Positions 46,857 to 58,079 are shown, counted from the first letter of the stretch. The stretch is DNA of 64,000 nt from Paraescarpia echinospica (GCA_020002185.1 CM034533.1:70776979-70840978); one strand, 5' to 3'. Made by a program: numbers and translations. The notes: a model not told the origin generated them from the sequence alone.

Positions 46857-46903
46857 AGCAATTAGCGACGCGACGTAATAATTACGTCGCGTTGCAAATT
46901 GCT
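46857..46903. repeat. 23-bp palindromic hairpin
   Basis: AGCAATTAGCGACGCGACGT + AAT (46857-46879) and its reverse complement at 46881-46903 match at 21 of 23 positions with a 1-nt centre. A short AAT microsatellite lies nearby at 46747-46767. Confidence 0.85.
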
Positions 46904-47604
46904 CCCTGGGCGAATTATTCAGTTGAAGACACGACGCAAATGTATACGTCCTGCCGTAAATATAATTGTGTTGCTTCCATAAGCTGCACCAGTCGTAAAC
47001 GGGGACACTGTCAGTAATACCAGGGTTTAGTGAGTAATTGTTGCAATCAGTCAGACTATGAGAATACATGGTTAGTGTATATCTCATTAGTTAGTAGGGT
47101 TAAGGTTATTAGTATATATAGTTAGGGTTCGGGTCAGTTATGGTTATGGTCAGTAGTTGAAAATAGTTATGGTTAATTGTAGTGGCGGATTAGGCTTCTA
47201 CTGATTACGCAGTCGACCGCTTTTTGAATACATAAATGGACCCCTTAACCAAATCGAGACTGCGGCACTAAACTTGAGAATAAGACGGACATTTCGACGA
47301 TATTTGCCTCAGTCACATGGTTTGGACACTTGGAAGGACATTGGTCACCACGGAGAATGTATACATGTGTGCTTTTAACGTATCGTCTATGTTCACGATG
47401 GAGCGTACAGAGTGATTTCGAAACTATTAAAACTTGTTTCATTTGGCATATGTAGAAGTTCATATCCCACAACCAAGTAGTAAGTATAGACAACAGTTAA
47501 ATTCCATTTAGACGTCTGTCAAATTCCCGAGGGTGTGAGTACTAAATAAACTTGCATCACAGCGCTTTGTATTTCCACCACGCCGTGCCGTTTACACAGT
47601 ACCA
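46904..47604. other. No gene recognised
   Basis: Contains a few TTAGGG-like words around 47090-47150 that are too sparse to be telomeric. Confidence 0.4.
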
Positions 47605-48196
47605 CGACCACGTGCAATACAACTCACCGACGACATACAATACAACTCACCGACGCCGTGCAATACAACTCATCAACGGCATACAATACAACTCACCGAC
47701 GGCAATCAATGCAACTCACCGACGGCATACAATACAACTCACCGACGGCGTACAATACAACTCACCGACGGCATACAATACAACTCACCAACGGCGTACA
47801 ATACAACTAACCAACGACATGCAATACAAAACAACGACGGTGTGCAATGCAACTCACCGACGACATACAATACAATTCACCGACGGCGTACAATACAACT
47901 CACCGTCGGCGTACAATATAACTCACCGACGGCGTACAATACAATTCACCGACGACATACAATACAACTCACCGATGGCGTACAATACAACTCATCGACA
48001 GCGTACAATACAACTCACCGACGACATACAATACAACTCACCGATGGCGTACAGTGCAACTTACCGACGGCGTACAATACAACTCACCGACGACATACAA
48101 TAAAACGGCGTACAATGCAATTCACCGATGGCGTACAATACAACTCACCGAGACGACGTACAATACAACTCTCCGACGACGTACAATACAACTCAC
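47605..48196 (-). repeat. 23-bp minisatellite, about 26 units, made of splice-donor-like sequence
   Basis: Plus-strand unit GTACAATACAACTCACCGAC + GGC. On the minus strand each typical unit reads CGGTGAGTTGTATTGTACGC, so it contains GTGAGT, a consensus 5' splice site. By eye about 15 units downstream of the true donor keep exact GTGAGT, one has GTAAGT and several have GTGAAT. The array starts exactly at the donor of the receptor exon at 48197-48433. Threonine/histidine/arginine-rich frames across it (47552-48219) result from the 23-bp period and are not genes. Confidence 0.93.
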
Positions 48197-48433
48197 CGAA
48201 GCCTGGGAGAAGCCGTTGACGACGTTGAGCCGATATCCGGGAAGAAGACGTGTGTCGTTATTTACTATTTCAAACAGAAACTTTATCATGGGCTCCATCT
48301 TAAAGCTGAACAGACTCGTGCGGGATAAATGCATCAAGTAGAGCGGTGTCATGTTTCCGTCGTGTCCAGTTTGTGGCTCGTTATTGGCCACGCCAAGGTA
48401 CCACAAGAGCATCCAGGCTGACACTCTCAGCAT
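48197..48433 (-). CDS. First exon of a GABA-B-like / ANF-receptor-fold receptor, paralogue 3
   Basis: 79 codons from ATG (48431-48433) to donor GTGAGT (48191-48196) in phase 0. Residues 1-18 (MLRVSAWMLLWYLGVANN) are a hydrophobic leader. TPLYLMHLS (29-37) and NNDTRLLPGY (58-67) occupy the same positions as in the 44.6-kb paralogue (EIHLHLMHF, NNRTDILPGY). I prefer this ATG because the longer in-frame start 36 codons upstream would put a polar stretch before the leader. The donor is the first unit of the adjoining minisatellite. A probable second exon lies at 46466-46742. Function as an extracellular ligand-binding receptor is inference from the fold. Confidence 0.65.
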
Positions 48434-49025
48434 ATTGTCGTGTGATACTTTTGACAGACAAAATCCGTTTTTCTCTCGGCCAATGGGCACGTATACTTGA
48501 CGAGCTACGACCTGGCGTCTCACGAGGCTAGAAGGGGGCAAAACAAAAATAAGTTATTTTTAAAACCACACCAGTTTAAATGTTTTCAATGTGTAGACTC
48601 AGACTTGTGTATCCTCTCAATTCCTCCAAGGGAGTGATTTTCACAATTCAATTTCGAATTCTTTATTTCAGATGTTCACGTACACATATATGCATGTTAG
48701 TTATGACCATACAAGCACACCAATATTATACAAAACAAAACAACATGGCGCCTACTACTGAGATGGATTATCAACACCAATAGCATATATAACTATTGTA
48801 TTTATTATAGTATGTGTGCATAACTGCGTACCCTCATAATCACGTCTCGTGTCAGGAAAAGTGCTGACGTGTGCGTAATTAAATTAACTCACGAATGTTT
48901 AAAATGAGATGAGCTGAACTGGCGAAACGAAATATTATGTGATTGAATTGTGATGAATACGGCCACGTCACTCCACATGACTATGAGGCAGAAAGAATTT
49001 ACGTATGGTATTATAAGTTTGTTGA
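48434..49025. other. No feature recognised
   Basis: Upstream side of the 48-kb receptor exon; promoter elements not identified. Confidence 0.4.
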
Positions 49026-49201
49026 TACAGTGAAACCTCGGTATTAAGGTCAGCCTCAGGCAAAAGTGACCTAATTGGCGACGTGGCCGTATTAGCGGGA
49101 ATAATTCCATGTAATTTCCTGGAACATAAATAATTTGGGACTTTCCTACGGTGACCTTAATTGCGAGGTGGCTGTATTACTGATGTGACAATTCGACTGT
49201 A
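49026..49201. mobile_element. Small Tc1/mariner-pogo-like MITE
   Basis: 176 bp beginning TACAGTGAAACCTCGGTATT; the reverse complement of its end begins TACAGTCGAATTGTCACATC. TA at both edges fits a TA target duplication. Internal CCTCGGTATTAAGGTCA and its inverted relatives (GACCTTAATTGCGAGG near the right end) resemble pogo-type ends. No coding capacity. Confidence 0.55.
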
Positions 49202-49799
49202 TTTGTTCCGACGCTGTATTGAGAAGAAGATGAAAACCAGTTAGTGATGTGAAGTCCTGCTCAGTAATGTCTACCCATCGCACTTGCGCAATAAACTGGC
49301 AATCTGTAATCTGTAAAACATGTGCCAACTAGGACACTCTCTGTATCACTTGTAACATTTGAGAATTTTTTGAAACTGTGTTCATTTATAGGGTTTTTAA
49401 TATTACGATCGGTCTGAAGTGGGCAAAACATGTTGGCAACGTCTCGGCGATTGATTGCGAACGACCGAGTGATCTTTGGCTCCACTTAATCTGAAACAGG
49501 TGACGGACGGCAATAAACGACTTACGACTTACGTGACTTATTGTAATGGGGCATCTGGGTTGGCATATTGGACTGAGGATTCATCAGTGTTTACAGCTAG
49601 AGAGCGTGCAGAGAAAAGATTAAACACAATGACGTGAACGTGGACGTCATTTACGAGACGAACCATAATGACGTGAACATAAGCACCTCACTTATGAGGC
49701 ATAAAATGGATTTGTGGATTAGGCCTACATGTGTTGCTCTCCTCCTTGTTCCTTGCTGTACCGGGGAGATGGTCAGGTACAATATTGCTGAACCATTCC
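49202..49799. other. No gene recognised
   Basis: Has a short direct duplication (AATGACGTGAAC twice, about 49629 and 49668). Nothing else. Confidence 0.4.
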
Positions 49800-50005
49800 C
49801 TGTGTTTATTCTTTCCATAGTTTTCTATCCATTGCTCCCTCTCGCCATCTTTCATCTTCCCCCGATCTTCCCATTTCCCTACTCACGCAGTCCTCCCATC
49901 TCAGCCGTCCCCTTTTCCTCTGTCCTTTATGTTGTTCCGCCTCTGATCTCTTTACTATGTGTCCGGCATCTATCCTTGTCAAGTGGCCTGCCCATTTCAT
50001 CCGGT
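49800..50005 (-). mobile_element. LINE C-terminal fragment with fold-back at its 5' end
   Basis: The minus frame reads SSDRMKWAGHLTRIDAGHIV, then RRGR-like KRGRLRWEDCVSREMGR, the usual LINE C-terminal block (RM.WAGHL.R...GRP..RW.DCV). The fragment starts at this block and is capped on its 5' side by an inverted copy of its first bases, exactly as in the fragment at 20961-21202, although the two sequences belong to different LINE families. Confidence 0.75.
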
Positions 50006-50021
50006 CGGATGAGATGGGCAG
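49988..50021. repeat. 16-bp hairpin at the LINE fragment junction
   Basis: CTGCCCATTTCATCCG (49988-50003), 2-nt loop, then CGGATGAGATGGGCAG (50006-50021); 15 of 16 positions pair. Confidence 0.93.
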
Positions 50022-50652
50022 AATTAGGCCTACAGACGTATACAATATCGATTTTCCCGCCAATTATAGAAATTGCTGATGTAAATATATTAGTCATCGT
50101 CGGTCGTTACAGCTATGTTTTAATCTTACGGCGTACGTAGTCGCCACACGTTTACAAATACTTTAAAGCAAGTGAAGTATTGGATTGTTTCTTATAAACT
50201 TGTCTAATGGTGTTTGATCAGCAGTAAAAATGTGTCATAAAACTCAAAATTGCTACCATTTACAATGCAATGTAAAATTGTTTTTATTAGACCTTTGTGT
50301 GCCTGACAAGTGGAAAACGTTAGCGTTTCCGTTACCGTAATAAGATATTGTAAATAAAACTAAATTAAAGAAGATGCGATCTTATCTCTAGACGGTTTTT
50401 ACATGGACAACTGGAAACAGACATAAATTGGGTCGACCAAAGAAAACGTGGAGAAACGACCAACACGTATATTAGAATTAAGAGTAAGGCCAAACTGGTG
50501 GTCAAAGACTGAGTGAGGGTGAAAAAATGTACTGTAGTTGGATGGGCAAGAAAGCCCAAAGAGAATACATAGATAAGTTAGTTAGGCATTCGTTGACGCA
50601 ATGCAGGAGAAGCTCATGTGGCATGCCAAAATAATAATAATAATAATGCGTG
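50022..50652. other. No gene recognised
   Basis: Unassigned; ends in a short AAT run (50630-50646) that adjoins the LINE-A 3' fragment. Confidence 0.4.
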
Positions 50653-50822
50653 TTTTCCAACATAAGAACAACATACAGTGTTTGTGGTACATCAAAATAA
50701 TTGTGTTAGAAAGGGGGTATACTGAAGAAATTATTGTATTTGTATATCCCTAAGAATGATCTGCTTACAACACATGGAATATAGCAAATAGTACATAACA
50801 GTACAGTGTTAGTTACATTTCA
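50653..50822 (-). mobile_element. LINE-A 3' UTR fragment
   Basis: Matches about 8153-8320 of LINE-A (ACATACAGTGTTT, GGGTATACTGAAGAAA, CAACACATGGAATAT). Severely 5'-truncated copy of the same family; an AAT tail replaces the ACTT tail of the long copy. Confidence 0.8.
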
Positions 50823-50890
50823 GCATCGTTAGGAAGACCTTGACTATATCATGGACATTATTTGTTTACGCCCTATGGCTTTTCATGGCA

Positions 50891-51137
50891 GTGCAGATTA
50901 GATATAAGAAAATTATCATTCTCACAAAGAACTGTTAATGAATGGAACAAATTATCTCCTGATTGTGTTGGTGCTAGTAGCGTGAATATGTTTAAAAATA
51001 AAATCGACTCATAACTTAAAAGGGCGGGATACACGTAGATAAAAACGTATTGGACTCTCGATAAGCAAAAAGGCTTCCTTGTCCACCTGCCATCTAGAGT
51101 TAATTTTCGGGATGGATCTTGTTAAATCTTGTGAAAT
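50891..51137 (+). mobile_element. LINE-B 3' fragment (copy 3)
   Basis: Matches 62270-62520 of the full LINE-B: the last codons (FSQRTVNEWN, GASSVNMFKNKID), then TCGATAAGC, GGCTTCCTTGTCCACCTGCC and the AAATCTTG tail. 5'-truncated. Confidence 0.9.
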
Positions 51138-51437
51138 ATGTATAGGTAATATTCAATTGTATATGTATGTGCATGTATATATGGGTATGCATGAGCATAG
51201 GTATACACATTTATGTATATACTTACATTATATATTTTTGTTCCTGTTACTAACTTGATATGGCTAAAAAAAATTTCAAGGGTGGTCTCACGATAGCGAC
51301 CAGTCCGGTCTTAGTGACGGTTTCCCATATCAATACATGCTGTTAAATTGATGACACGTTCTCCTGAGGTTAAAAATACTTTATTTATGTATTTGTGTTC
51401 TATCGTATTGTACATATGTTTGGGCAAATAAATTACC
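51138..51437. other. No feature recognised
   Basis: AT-rich, TATATG-like words; unassigned. Confidence 0.4.
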
Positions 51438-51478
51438 CCCTCTCTCTCTCTCTTTTTCTCTCTCTCTCTCTCTCTCTC

Positions 51479-51542
<64 letters not shown>
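51438..51542. repeat. (CT)n microsatellite ending at the gap
   Basis: CT run with occasional TTT and TCC interruptions up to the first N. Confidence 0.97.
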
Positions 51543-52542
51543 NNNNNNNNNNNNNNNNNNNNNNNNNNNNNNNNNNNNNNNNNNNNNNNNNNNNNNNNNN
51601 NNNNNNNNNNNNNNNNNNNNNNNNNNNNNNNNNNNNNNNNNNNNNNNNNNNNNNNNNNNNNNNNNNNNNNNNNNNNNNNNNNNNNNNNNNNNNNNNNNNN
51701 NNNNNNNNNNNNNNNNNNNNNNNNNNNNNNNNNNNNNNNNNNNNNNNNNNNNNNNNNNNNNNNNNNNNNNNNNNNNNNNNNNNNNNNNNNNNNNNNNNNN
51801 NNNNNNNNNNNNNNNNNNNNNNNNNNNNNNNNNNNNNNNNNNNNNNNNNNNNNNNNNNNNNNNNNNNNNNNNNNNNNNNNNNNNNNNNNNNNNNNNNNNN
51901 NNNNNNNNNNNNNNNNNNNNNNNNNNNNNNNNNNNNNNNNNNNNNNNNNNNNNNNNNNNNNNNNNNNNNNNNNNNNNNNNNNNNNNNNNNNNNNNNNNNN
52001 NNNNNNNNNNNNNNNNNNNNNNNNNNNNNNNNNNNNNNNNNNNNNNNNNNNNNNNNNNNNNNNNNNNNNNNNNNNNNNNNNNNNNNNNNNNNNNNNNNNN
52101 NNNNNNNNNNNNNNNNNNNNNNNNNNNNNNNNNNNNNNNNNNNNNNNNNNNNNNNNNNNNNNNNNNNNNNNNNNNNNNNNNNNNNNNNNNNNNNNNNNNN
52201 NNNNNNNNNNNNNNNNNNNNNNNNNNNNNNNNNNNNNNNNNNNNNNNNNNNNNNNNNNNNNNNNNNNNNNNNNNNNNNNNNNNNNNNNNNNNNNNNNNNN
52301 NNNNNNNNNNNNNNNNNNNNNNNNNNNNNNNNNNNNNNNNNNNNNNNNNNNNNNNNNNNNNNNNNNNNNNNNNNNNNNNNNNNNNNNNNNNNNNNNNNNN
52401 NNNNNNNNNNNNNNNNNNNNNNNNNNNNNNNNNNNNNNNNNNNNNNNNNNNNNNNNNNNNNNNNNNNNNNNNNNNNNNNNNNNNNNNNNNNNNNNNNNNN
52501 NNNNNNNNNNNNNNNNNNNNNNNNNNNNNNNNNNNNNNNNNN
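51543..52542. other. Assembly gap, exactly 1,000 N
   Basis: A round-number run of N, so the real distance is unknown. Long open frames reported across it are meaningless. Confidence 0.99.
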
Positions 52543-52576
<34 letters not shown>

Positions 52577-52592
52577 GCGTGTGCGTGTGCGT

Positions 52593-52660
<68 letters not shown>
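52543..52660. repeat. (GT)n microsatellite starting at the gap
   Basis: GT run with a GTGTGC block (52571-52603), then GAGA-rich sequence to about 52705. Confidence 0.97.
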
Positions 52661-52664
<4 letters not shown>

Positions 52665-53511
52665 AGAGAATGAAAGAGAGGGGGGAGAGAGAGCGGGAGA
52701 AAGAGCGCGCACGTAACGTTGATGTTACTCCGCCAAACCTCGGGGACGATCGCAAATGTTTTATTTTGTGTAATTTTATGTTGATTATTACATTACATAT
52801 TATCGTAAATTATGTTCGGTTGCGAAACTCTTATTAACTGTCACATTTACGGATGTGTCGCGTATTGGGACCGCAATGAAGACGCAGGCCTACTGTGGAG
52901 CGCGGAGAGAGACAAGACACGGCAGGCGTCCGGAGAACCGTTTCACTCACATTTTATCATAAACCTCGTATCACTCGTTAAATTCGATTTGGCTCCTTAA
53001 CAGTGATCTTGTAAACTGAAAATGATTACACCAGGACGCGCCACCGGAACACTTTCGTTTGTGTGCCACGGAAATAGCATCCTCAGTAATACGGCGACGG
53101 CTGTTTGCCTTTTTAAATAGCTCCTGAAATGTCATGACGGATTCTGTTTAACAGTGGAGTTTCCTTATGATATCTTTATCTTAATGAAATGGTTTCCTCA
53201 TCATCCATCCATCTATTCAGAATTATCTCCAGCCGTCTAGACATTGTCTCGCCACTGAGCATATTATATACGATATAGTTAGACCGACACTGCGCAAGTC
53301 TGCAACATTAAGACCCCATTCACGCCCAATTCGTATTAATCCCCAATTTATTCATTAATTCCCCACACATGTCTTCAGTTGGTGGACAAGCGACACAGCA
53401 GCAGGTGCGATACCGTCCGAAAGACACAGGCAGATTGCAGGTCGAACTCGACCGTCCGGTGCTGTAACTTTCATATTATTTGCACAGTTCCTTTGTGCCT
53501 TAAATACCGAA
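52661..53511. other. No gene recognised
   Basis: The segment around 53070-53160 resembles 43680-43770 (shared GACGGATTCTGTTTAA and GGCTGTTTGC-like blocks). On the minus strand it contains an open stretch MTFQELFKKANSRRRITEDA that I cannot identify. Confidence 0.4.
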
Positions 53512-53925
53512 TTGAGCTGTCTTTTATGGAGAAAAAATGTCAATGAAAGTTTTTGTTCCTTAACTGTAACGAACCAATATCATGAGAGAAAGTTGTTGAA
53601 ACATGTGCTGCACAAATCAATAATGTTAGCAGCCCCAAGATGGTCATTCGGCGTTCGCCGTCACACCTGTGTCCCCGCCGCCTCATTGATAACCGTCAGA
53701 GACATCGGTCGAGGTGCCCCAGACGTTGTTATCTCCAAAAAGTCGGACTTTTCTAAGGTGATAAAATTAATTAGTAGTTTGAGCGCGACAGACTGTATTA
53801 TCGATTTTTTTAAATGGCTGCAAGACGAAACAATTTTAGTTACACAAAAAGTAGCTGCCAACGAGACTGCCTTCGTTATTGGTTTTCAAGTAAAGCACCT
53901 GGCACTGAAAAATGCTTTAACTTGA
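53512..53925 (+). CDS. Unrecognised 137-codon open frame
   Basis: A complete ATG-to-stop frame without low complexity. It includes RWSFGVRRHTCVPAASLITV, APDVVISKKSDFSKVIKLIS and CIIDFFKWLQDETILVTQKV. No signal peptide or membrane segment. I do not recognise a family; a faint resemblance to FAM3/ILEI-type domains is too weak to use. It may be a real exon, a relic, or chance. There is no splice or promoter evidence that I can see. Confidence 0.2.
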   Translation: MSCLLWRKNVNESFCSLTVTNQYHERKLLKHVLHKSIMLAAPRWSFGVRRHTCVPAASLITVRDIGRGAPDVVISKKSDFSKVIKLISSLSATDCIIDFFKWLQDETILVTQKVAANETAFVIGFQVKHLALKNALT

Positions 53926-54019
53926 AATGTTGGTGTGGCAAATATTTTTGCTAACCTCATTTATTCTAAACTTGTTGTTAACCTACCGTTCTGTTTCCTG
54001 CGAATTTGGTGTAGTATTT

Positions 54020-54270
<251 letters not shown>

Positions 54271-54290
54271 TGCTAAGCATTAATTCTGCA

Positions 54291-54779
54291 TTGGCCTAAT
54301 AATAAAGTTGCCCTCCCATTGAGGTTTGGAATTTTGGGAAAACGAGTTAGTATCGCTGTATATTACTTGATTACTTTGTGCCACCTGTTCACCAAAATCA
54401 ACTTGTTATCTGACTTCCCGTGGCTGCTGGAATCGATGCTGCAAGTTTAGTAAGGCCATTATCCGAGTAGGGCATACACCGCAAATAAATGCACATATTG
54501 AAATTATATTTGCTGTAGTGAATGATTCTATGAAACAGAGCCTAACTGAGAAATTAATAACTATAGAATACCAGCGTTACGTACCGAGTAGTTTGATGTT
54601 CTGCATATAATTATTTTCTTGGTATACTATGATAGTATTTGTTCTGCTATATTGTGTTCATGCCAGTTCTAGCGTGTGTATCTTAGTATGGTCGTAAGAC
54701 TCTCACTCCTATTCCACCAGATAGGGTTCACCCGATTGTGTATCCGTCAAGTCGCCTTCCAATAACACGGGGGCGGCCA
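54291..54779. other. No feature recognised
   Basis: Unassigned. Confidence 0.4.
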
Positions 54780-56210
54780 GCCGAGTCTCGGTACAGGTCA
54801 AATTGGGCATTGTCAATGTCATATTCACCGATCATTTGACTGAGGTGAACGTGGATATTGTAGCCATCACGTAGGCATGGTTAAAAACCGGAGACAAATA
54901 CAATCAACCCATAAAAGACCTGGCGCCCGCTGGTTATGAATCCGTACACCGTCCTCGGAAAAATCGTATTTACTGACTGGTCGACCTTCAAAGTGGTGAT
55001 ATGAAATCTTTTGAGTTCATAGATATTGATGTTTCATCTCCGGGAAACTCGAGGAAAGTTGCAATCATTTACCGCCCACCTGCGTAAAAAAAATATATAT
55101 ATTCGTACGATGACTTTCTCGTTGAATTTGCTGGTTTCGTCGAACACTACGCCTTGACCACTTTCCGTTTCGCGATTGCCGGCGATTTCAGTATTCATTG
55201 CGAAGAGCCTTCTGACACCAGTGTGCAACGTTTCGCCGACCAACTTGAGTCATTCAACATCATTTGTACAGTAGTACAACGATAAGAATTATTGAGCAAT
55301 GCCAGTACGTTGATGTTCCAACACACATCGACAGTCACACCATTGATCAGGTCCACAATCCATCCGAAAATCACTGCATAACTTCAACAAAAACGTCGTT
55401 GCTGCTGTCAGATCACCTGTAGGTGGAATGTGTCGTCAATGTGGAGAAACTGGTCGTCCCAAGGAAATCGATCACAGACTGAAAGTATAAGAACAATATT
55501 GCACTTCGTAATGATAACGCATCGTTAACTCAGACCACAGTACCGTGTGTTTTACAAACAACGACTGACCTTGCTGATCAGTTCAATGTGGTTTTATCCA
55601 AACTTATCGAGAAACATGCATCACTAAAGACTTGTCCTGCATCCGATCGTCCACTCGTAGTGGTACAACGGGAAAAATTATTGATCAATGCCAAACAAAT
55701 ACGACGACATCTTGAAAGAAAGTGACGTAATACATCACTTTAAGTACATCACGAAATGTATAAGATACATCCCGCATAGGTAAAGAGAAGCCAAATCTGA
55801 CGACTACTAAGCTTCTTAAATAGAAGTAGCAACAGGCGACTGTATCGTCTACTAAATAGTCTGCTGCAGCGAAGAAAGTCCCAATGTCTACAAGCTAACG
55901 ATAACATGCAAGATCTCGCAACAATTTTCTTGAACTTCTTATCTGCGAAAATCGTGACATTCGTGTGGCGCTATGTCACTACTTCACTCTTTTCCGGCTG
56001 CGACAATATCAGATATCCGCAATATGCTCAACAAGTCACCAACAACATCGTGCGCGCTCGATCCCTTATAAACGTAGCTTCTGAAAGACATCAGTAACAA
56101 TTCATTACCATTCCTGATGCAACCGTCAACTCATCAGTCGAATATGGTGTTGTTCACGCTGCCTAAAACATGCAAACTTCATCCGTGTGCTTAAGAAAGC
56201 AACTCTCGAC
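54780..56210 (+). mobile_element. LINE endonuclease-linker fragment, decayed
   Basis: Plus-strand pieces: VNVDIVAIT-stop-AWLKTGDKY (usually DIVAITETWL), LAPAGYESVHRPRKN, VAIIYRPPA, RFAIAGDFSIHCEEPSDTSVQ and RFADQLESFNI. These are the AP-endonuclease motifs of a jockey/L2-group LINE. After 55440 only scattered linker traces remain (for example near 55900-55960 and TIPDATVNSS at 56112). The polymerase core does not follow in this orientation. Confidence 0.7.
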
Positions 56211-56339
56211 TAGGACAATATGAATAGTTATATACCAATTTAAAATCTGCCTTTTGTGTCTAAGTTACTACACATTTCTATTATTATGTACGGATTGTAT
56301 AACATTACAATATATATGTATGTAAATTACGAAAAATCT

Positions 56340-57480
56340 TATTAAAGAGAAAGGTTTTCAGGTTTCTCCTAATACGTCCAGAGTCACGTTGGCTTCTTAG
56401 CTCTAGTGGAAGAGAGTTCCAGAGGGTGGGACCTGCACGTGAAAATGGGCGTCGGCTGTACCGTTCCATGCAGGTTAACTCTTAACTCCGTGCGAAGAGT
56501 ACGACAGGGAACATATGCAGATATACGGTCAGCAAGGTACTGTGGAGTGTTTGCATACACAGCGCCGTACATCAAGGTCAACAGTTTGAATTGAATTCGC
56601 TGCGCCACAGGTAGCCAATGCAGCTCTCGTAGTGCCGCCGTCATGCTGTGTTGGTCACGCCGACGTAAGCAGAAGACGACATGCGCAGCTGATCGCTGGA
56701 CCATCTCTAGTCGGTGCAAAAAGGTTCCAGTAATGCCGCACAGGGTCAAGGCACGACTTGCACACTGAGAGCGGGAGAGATCATCGTATCCGCGCTATGC
56801 CACGTGGTTAGGCAGCCTGACAGGTACGGCTAATGTGTGCGGCCATCGACGTCGTGGAGTCGAGCTGTCTTTCCAAGGTCACTTATATTGGCGGAAGTGC
56901 TGACGTTGCAACCGCAGACGTCGATGGTAAGAGGCAGTCGCTGTGAAACACGGTTGTTTGGTGCTGCAAACAGTATCGTCTGTCTTCGCGGCGGACGCAG
57001 AATCATTTCGCGGAAAATCGACGTAGTGTTGGGTGTCGTCAGCGTAGACATGGTAGCGAACACCGTGCTTCTCGAATACATCGGAAAGACCAGCACAGTA
57101 TATAGAAAATAACAGAGGGTCCAAAATACTGCCCTGTGGAATTCCATGTAGTAGTCGGTTGTCGCAAAAAAGATGACCGTCAACGCTGACGCACTGTGTT
57201 CGGTCGGCAAGGTAAGAGGCGAGCCAGCAAAGTGCATCGCCTCGCACGCCGATTCGGTTTAGTTCAGCGACAAGAATGCAGCGCTGAGGTCAAGTAGAAC
57301 TAGTACTACATGCTTACGAGCATCCAGTGATCTTAACACTTCGTCTTGGATACACAAAATTGCTGTCTCAATGCTGTGTGACGGGCGGTAGGCACTCTGA
57401 AAAGGATCTCCGACGCCATTGTGTTGCACATGCAAACGCAGTGAGATAAAAATCACTAAAATACTAAACAATTATAAAAC
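56340..57480 (-). mobile_element. LINE reverse transcriptase fragment, opposite orientation
   Basis: Minus-strand pieces: 57471-57259 (DPFQSAYRPSHSIETAIL, VVLVLLDLSAAF), 57247-56879 (WLASYLADRTQCVSVDG, GIPQGSILDPLLFSIY, and YADDTQHYVDF, the catalytic box), 57237-56830 in the next frame, and 56749-56384 (MVQRSAAHVVF, LHWLPVAQRIQFKLL). The 3' end is near 56340. It may be the polymerase half of the endonuclease fragment just to its left, in reverse orientation, or a separate insertion. Confidence 0.82.
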
Positions 57481-57821
57481 AACCAGTAAAACTGCTTAGT
57501 CCAGAATCGCCTAGACTCTTTCATAAAAACAACTGAAAACTGCACTGTGATCTCTTCATTAAAAACTGGTAAAATACAAAATATGCACGGAGCTTATAAC
57601 GATGCAGGCGCGACCAATTGCACAATCAAACGATTTTGCCATTTTGATTTATAAATATCAGCTGATATTTTGTCATAATTAATGACATATGCAATTTTTT
57701 TTATTAATTGATTAATTAATTACCTAATTAACTAATTAATATTATTTATTAAAAAAAAATATATATATATATAAAATTATCCAAACAAATAGTAAAAATA
57801 AAAAATATATATATCTATAGT
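57481..57821. other. AT-rich sequence
   Basis: ATTAATTAATTA and TATATA tracts, no gene. Confidence 0.6.
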
Positions 57822-58075
57822 AGCCTTTAGCGGTCGCGCGAACGCCTCTATCTCTTAGCGTCACTCCACGGTAAAGGCTTAATCTGTAGCGGCCTCTAGC
57901 GGTCGCGTACGCAACCTATATCTCTTAGTGTCACTTCACAATAAAGGCCTACCCATTAGTGTCATTTAGCGGTCGCGTGAGCGCCTATACCTCTTAGCGT
58001 CACTCAACGGTAACGGCCTATCCGGTAGCGTCCTCTAGCGGTCGCGTGAGCGCCCATATCTCTTAGCGACACCTC
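57822..58075. repeat. 69-bp tandem repeat, about 3.6 units
   Basis: CGGTCGCG marks the phase at 57831, 57900, 57970 and 58039. Each unit also contains ATCTCTTAGCGTCACT and GGTAAAGGCCTA-like blocks. Confidence 0.93.
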
Positions 58076-58079
58076 GTAC

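Noticed and set aside
47090..47160. Interstitial telomere repeat
   Set aside because: Only a few TTAGGG-like words, no tandem array.
47552..48219. Long open frames with Thr/His/Arg repeats (183 and 125 codons)
   Set aside because: They follow the 23-bp minisatellite (69 bp equals 23 codons) and lie on the strand opposite to the receptor exon; no independent coding evidence.
51381..52837. Open frames of 440-480 codons
   Set aside because: They run through 1,000 N and flanking CT/GT repeats; meaningless.
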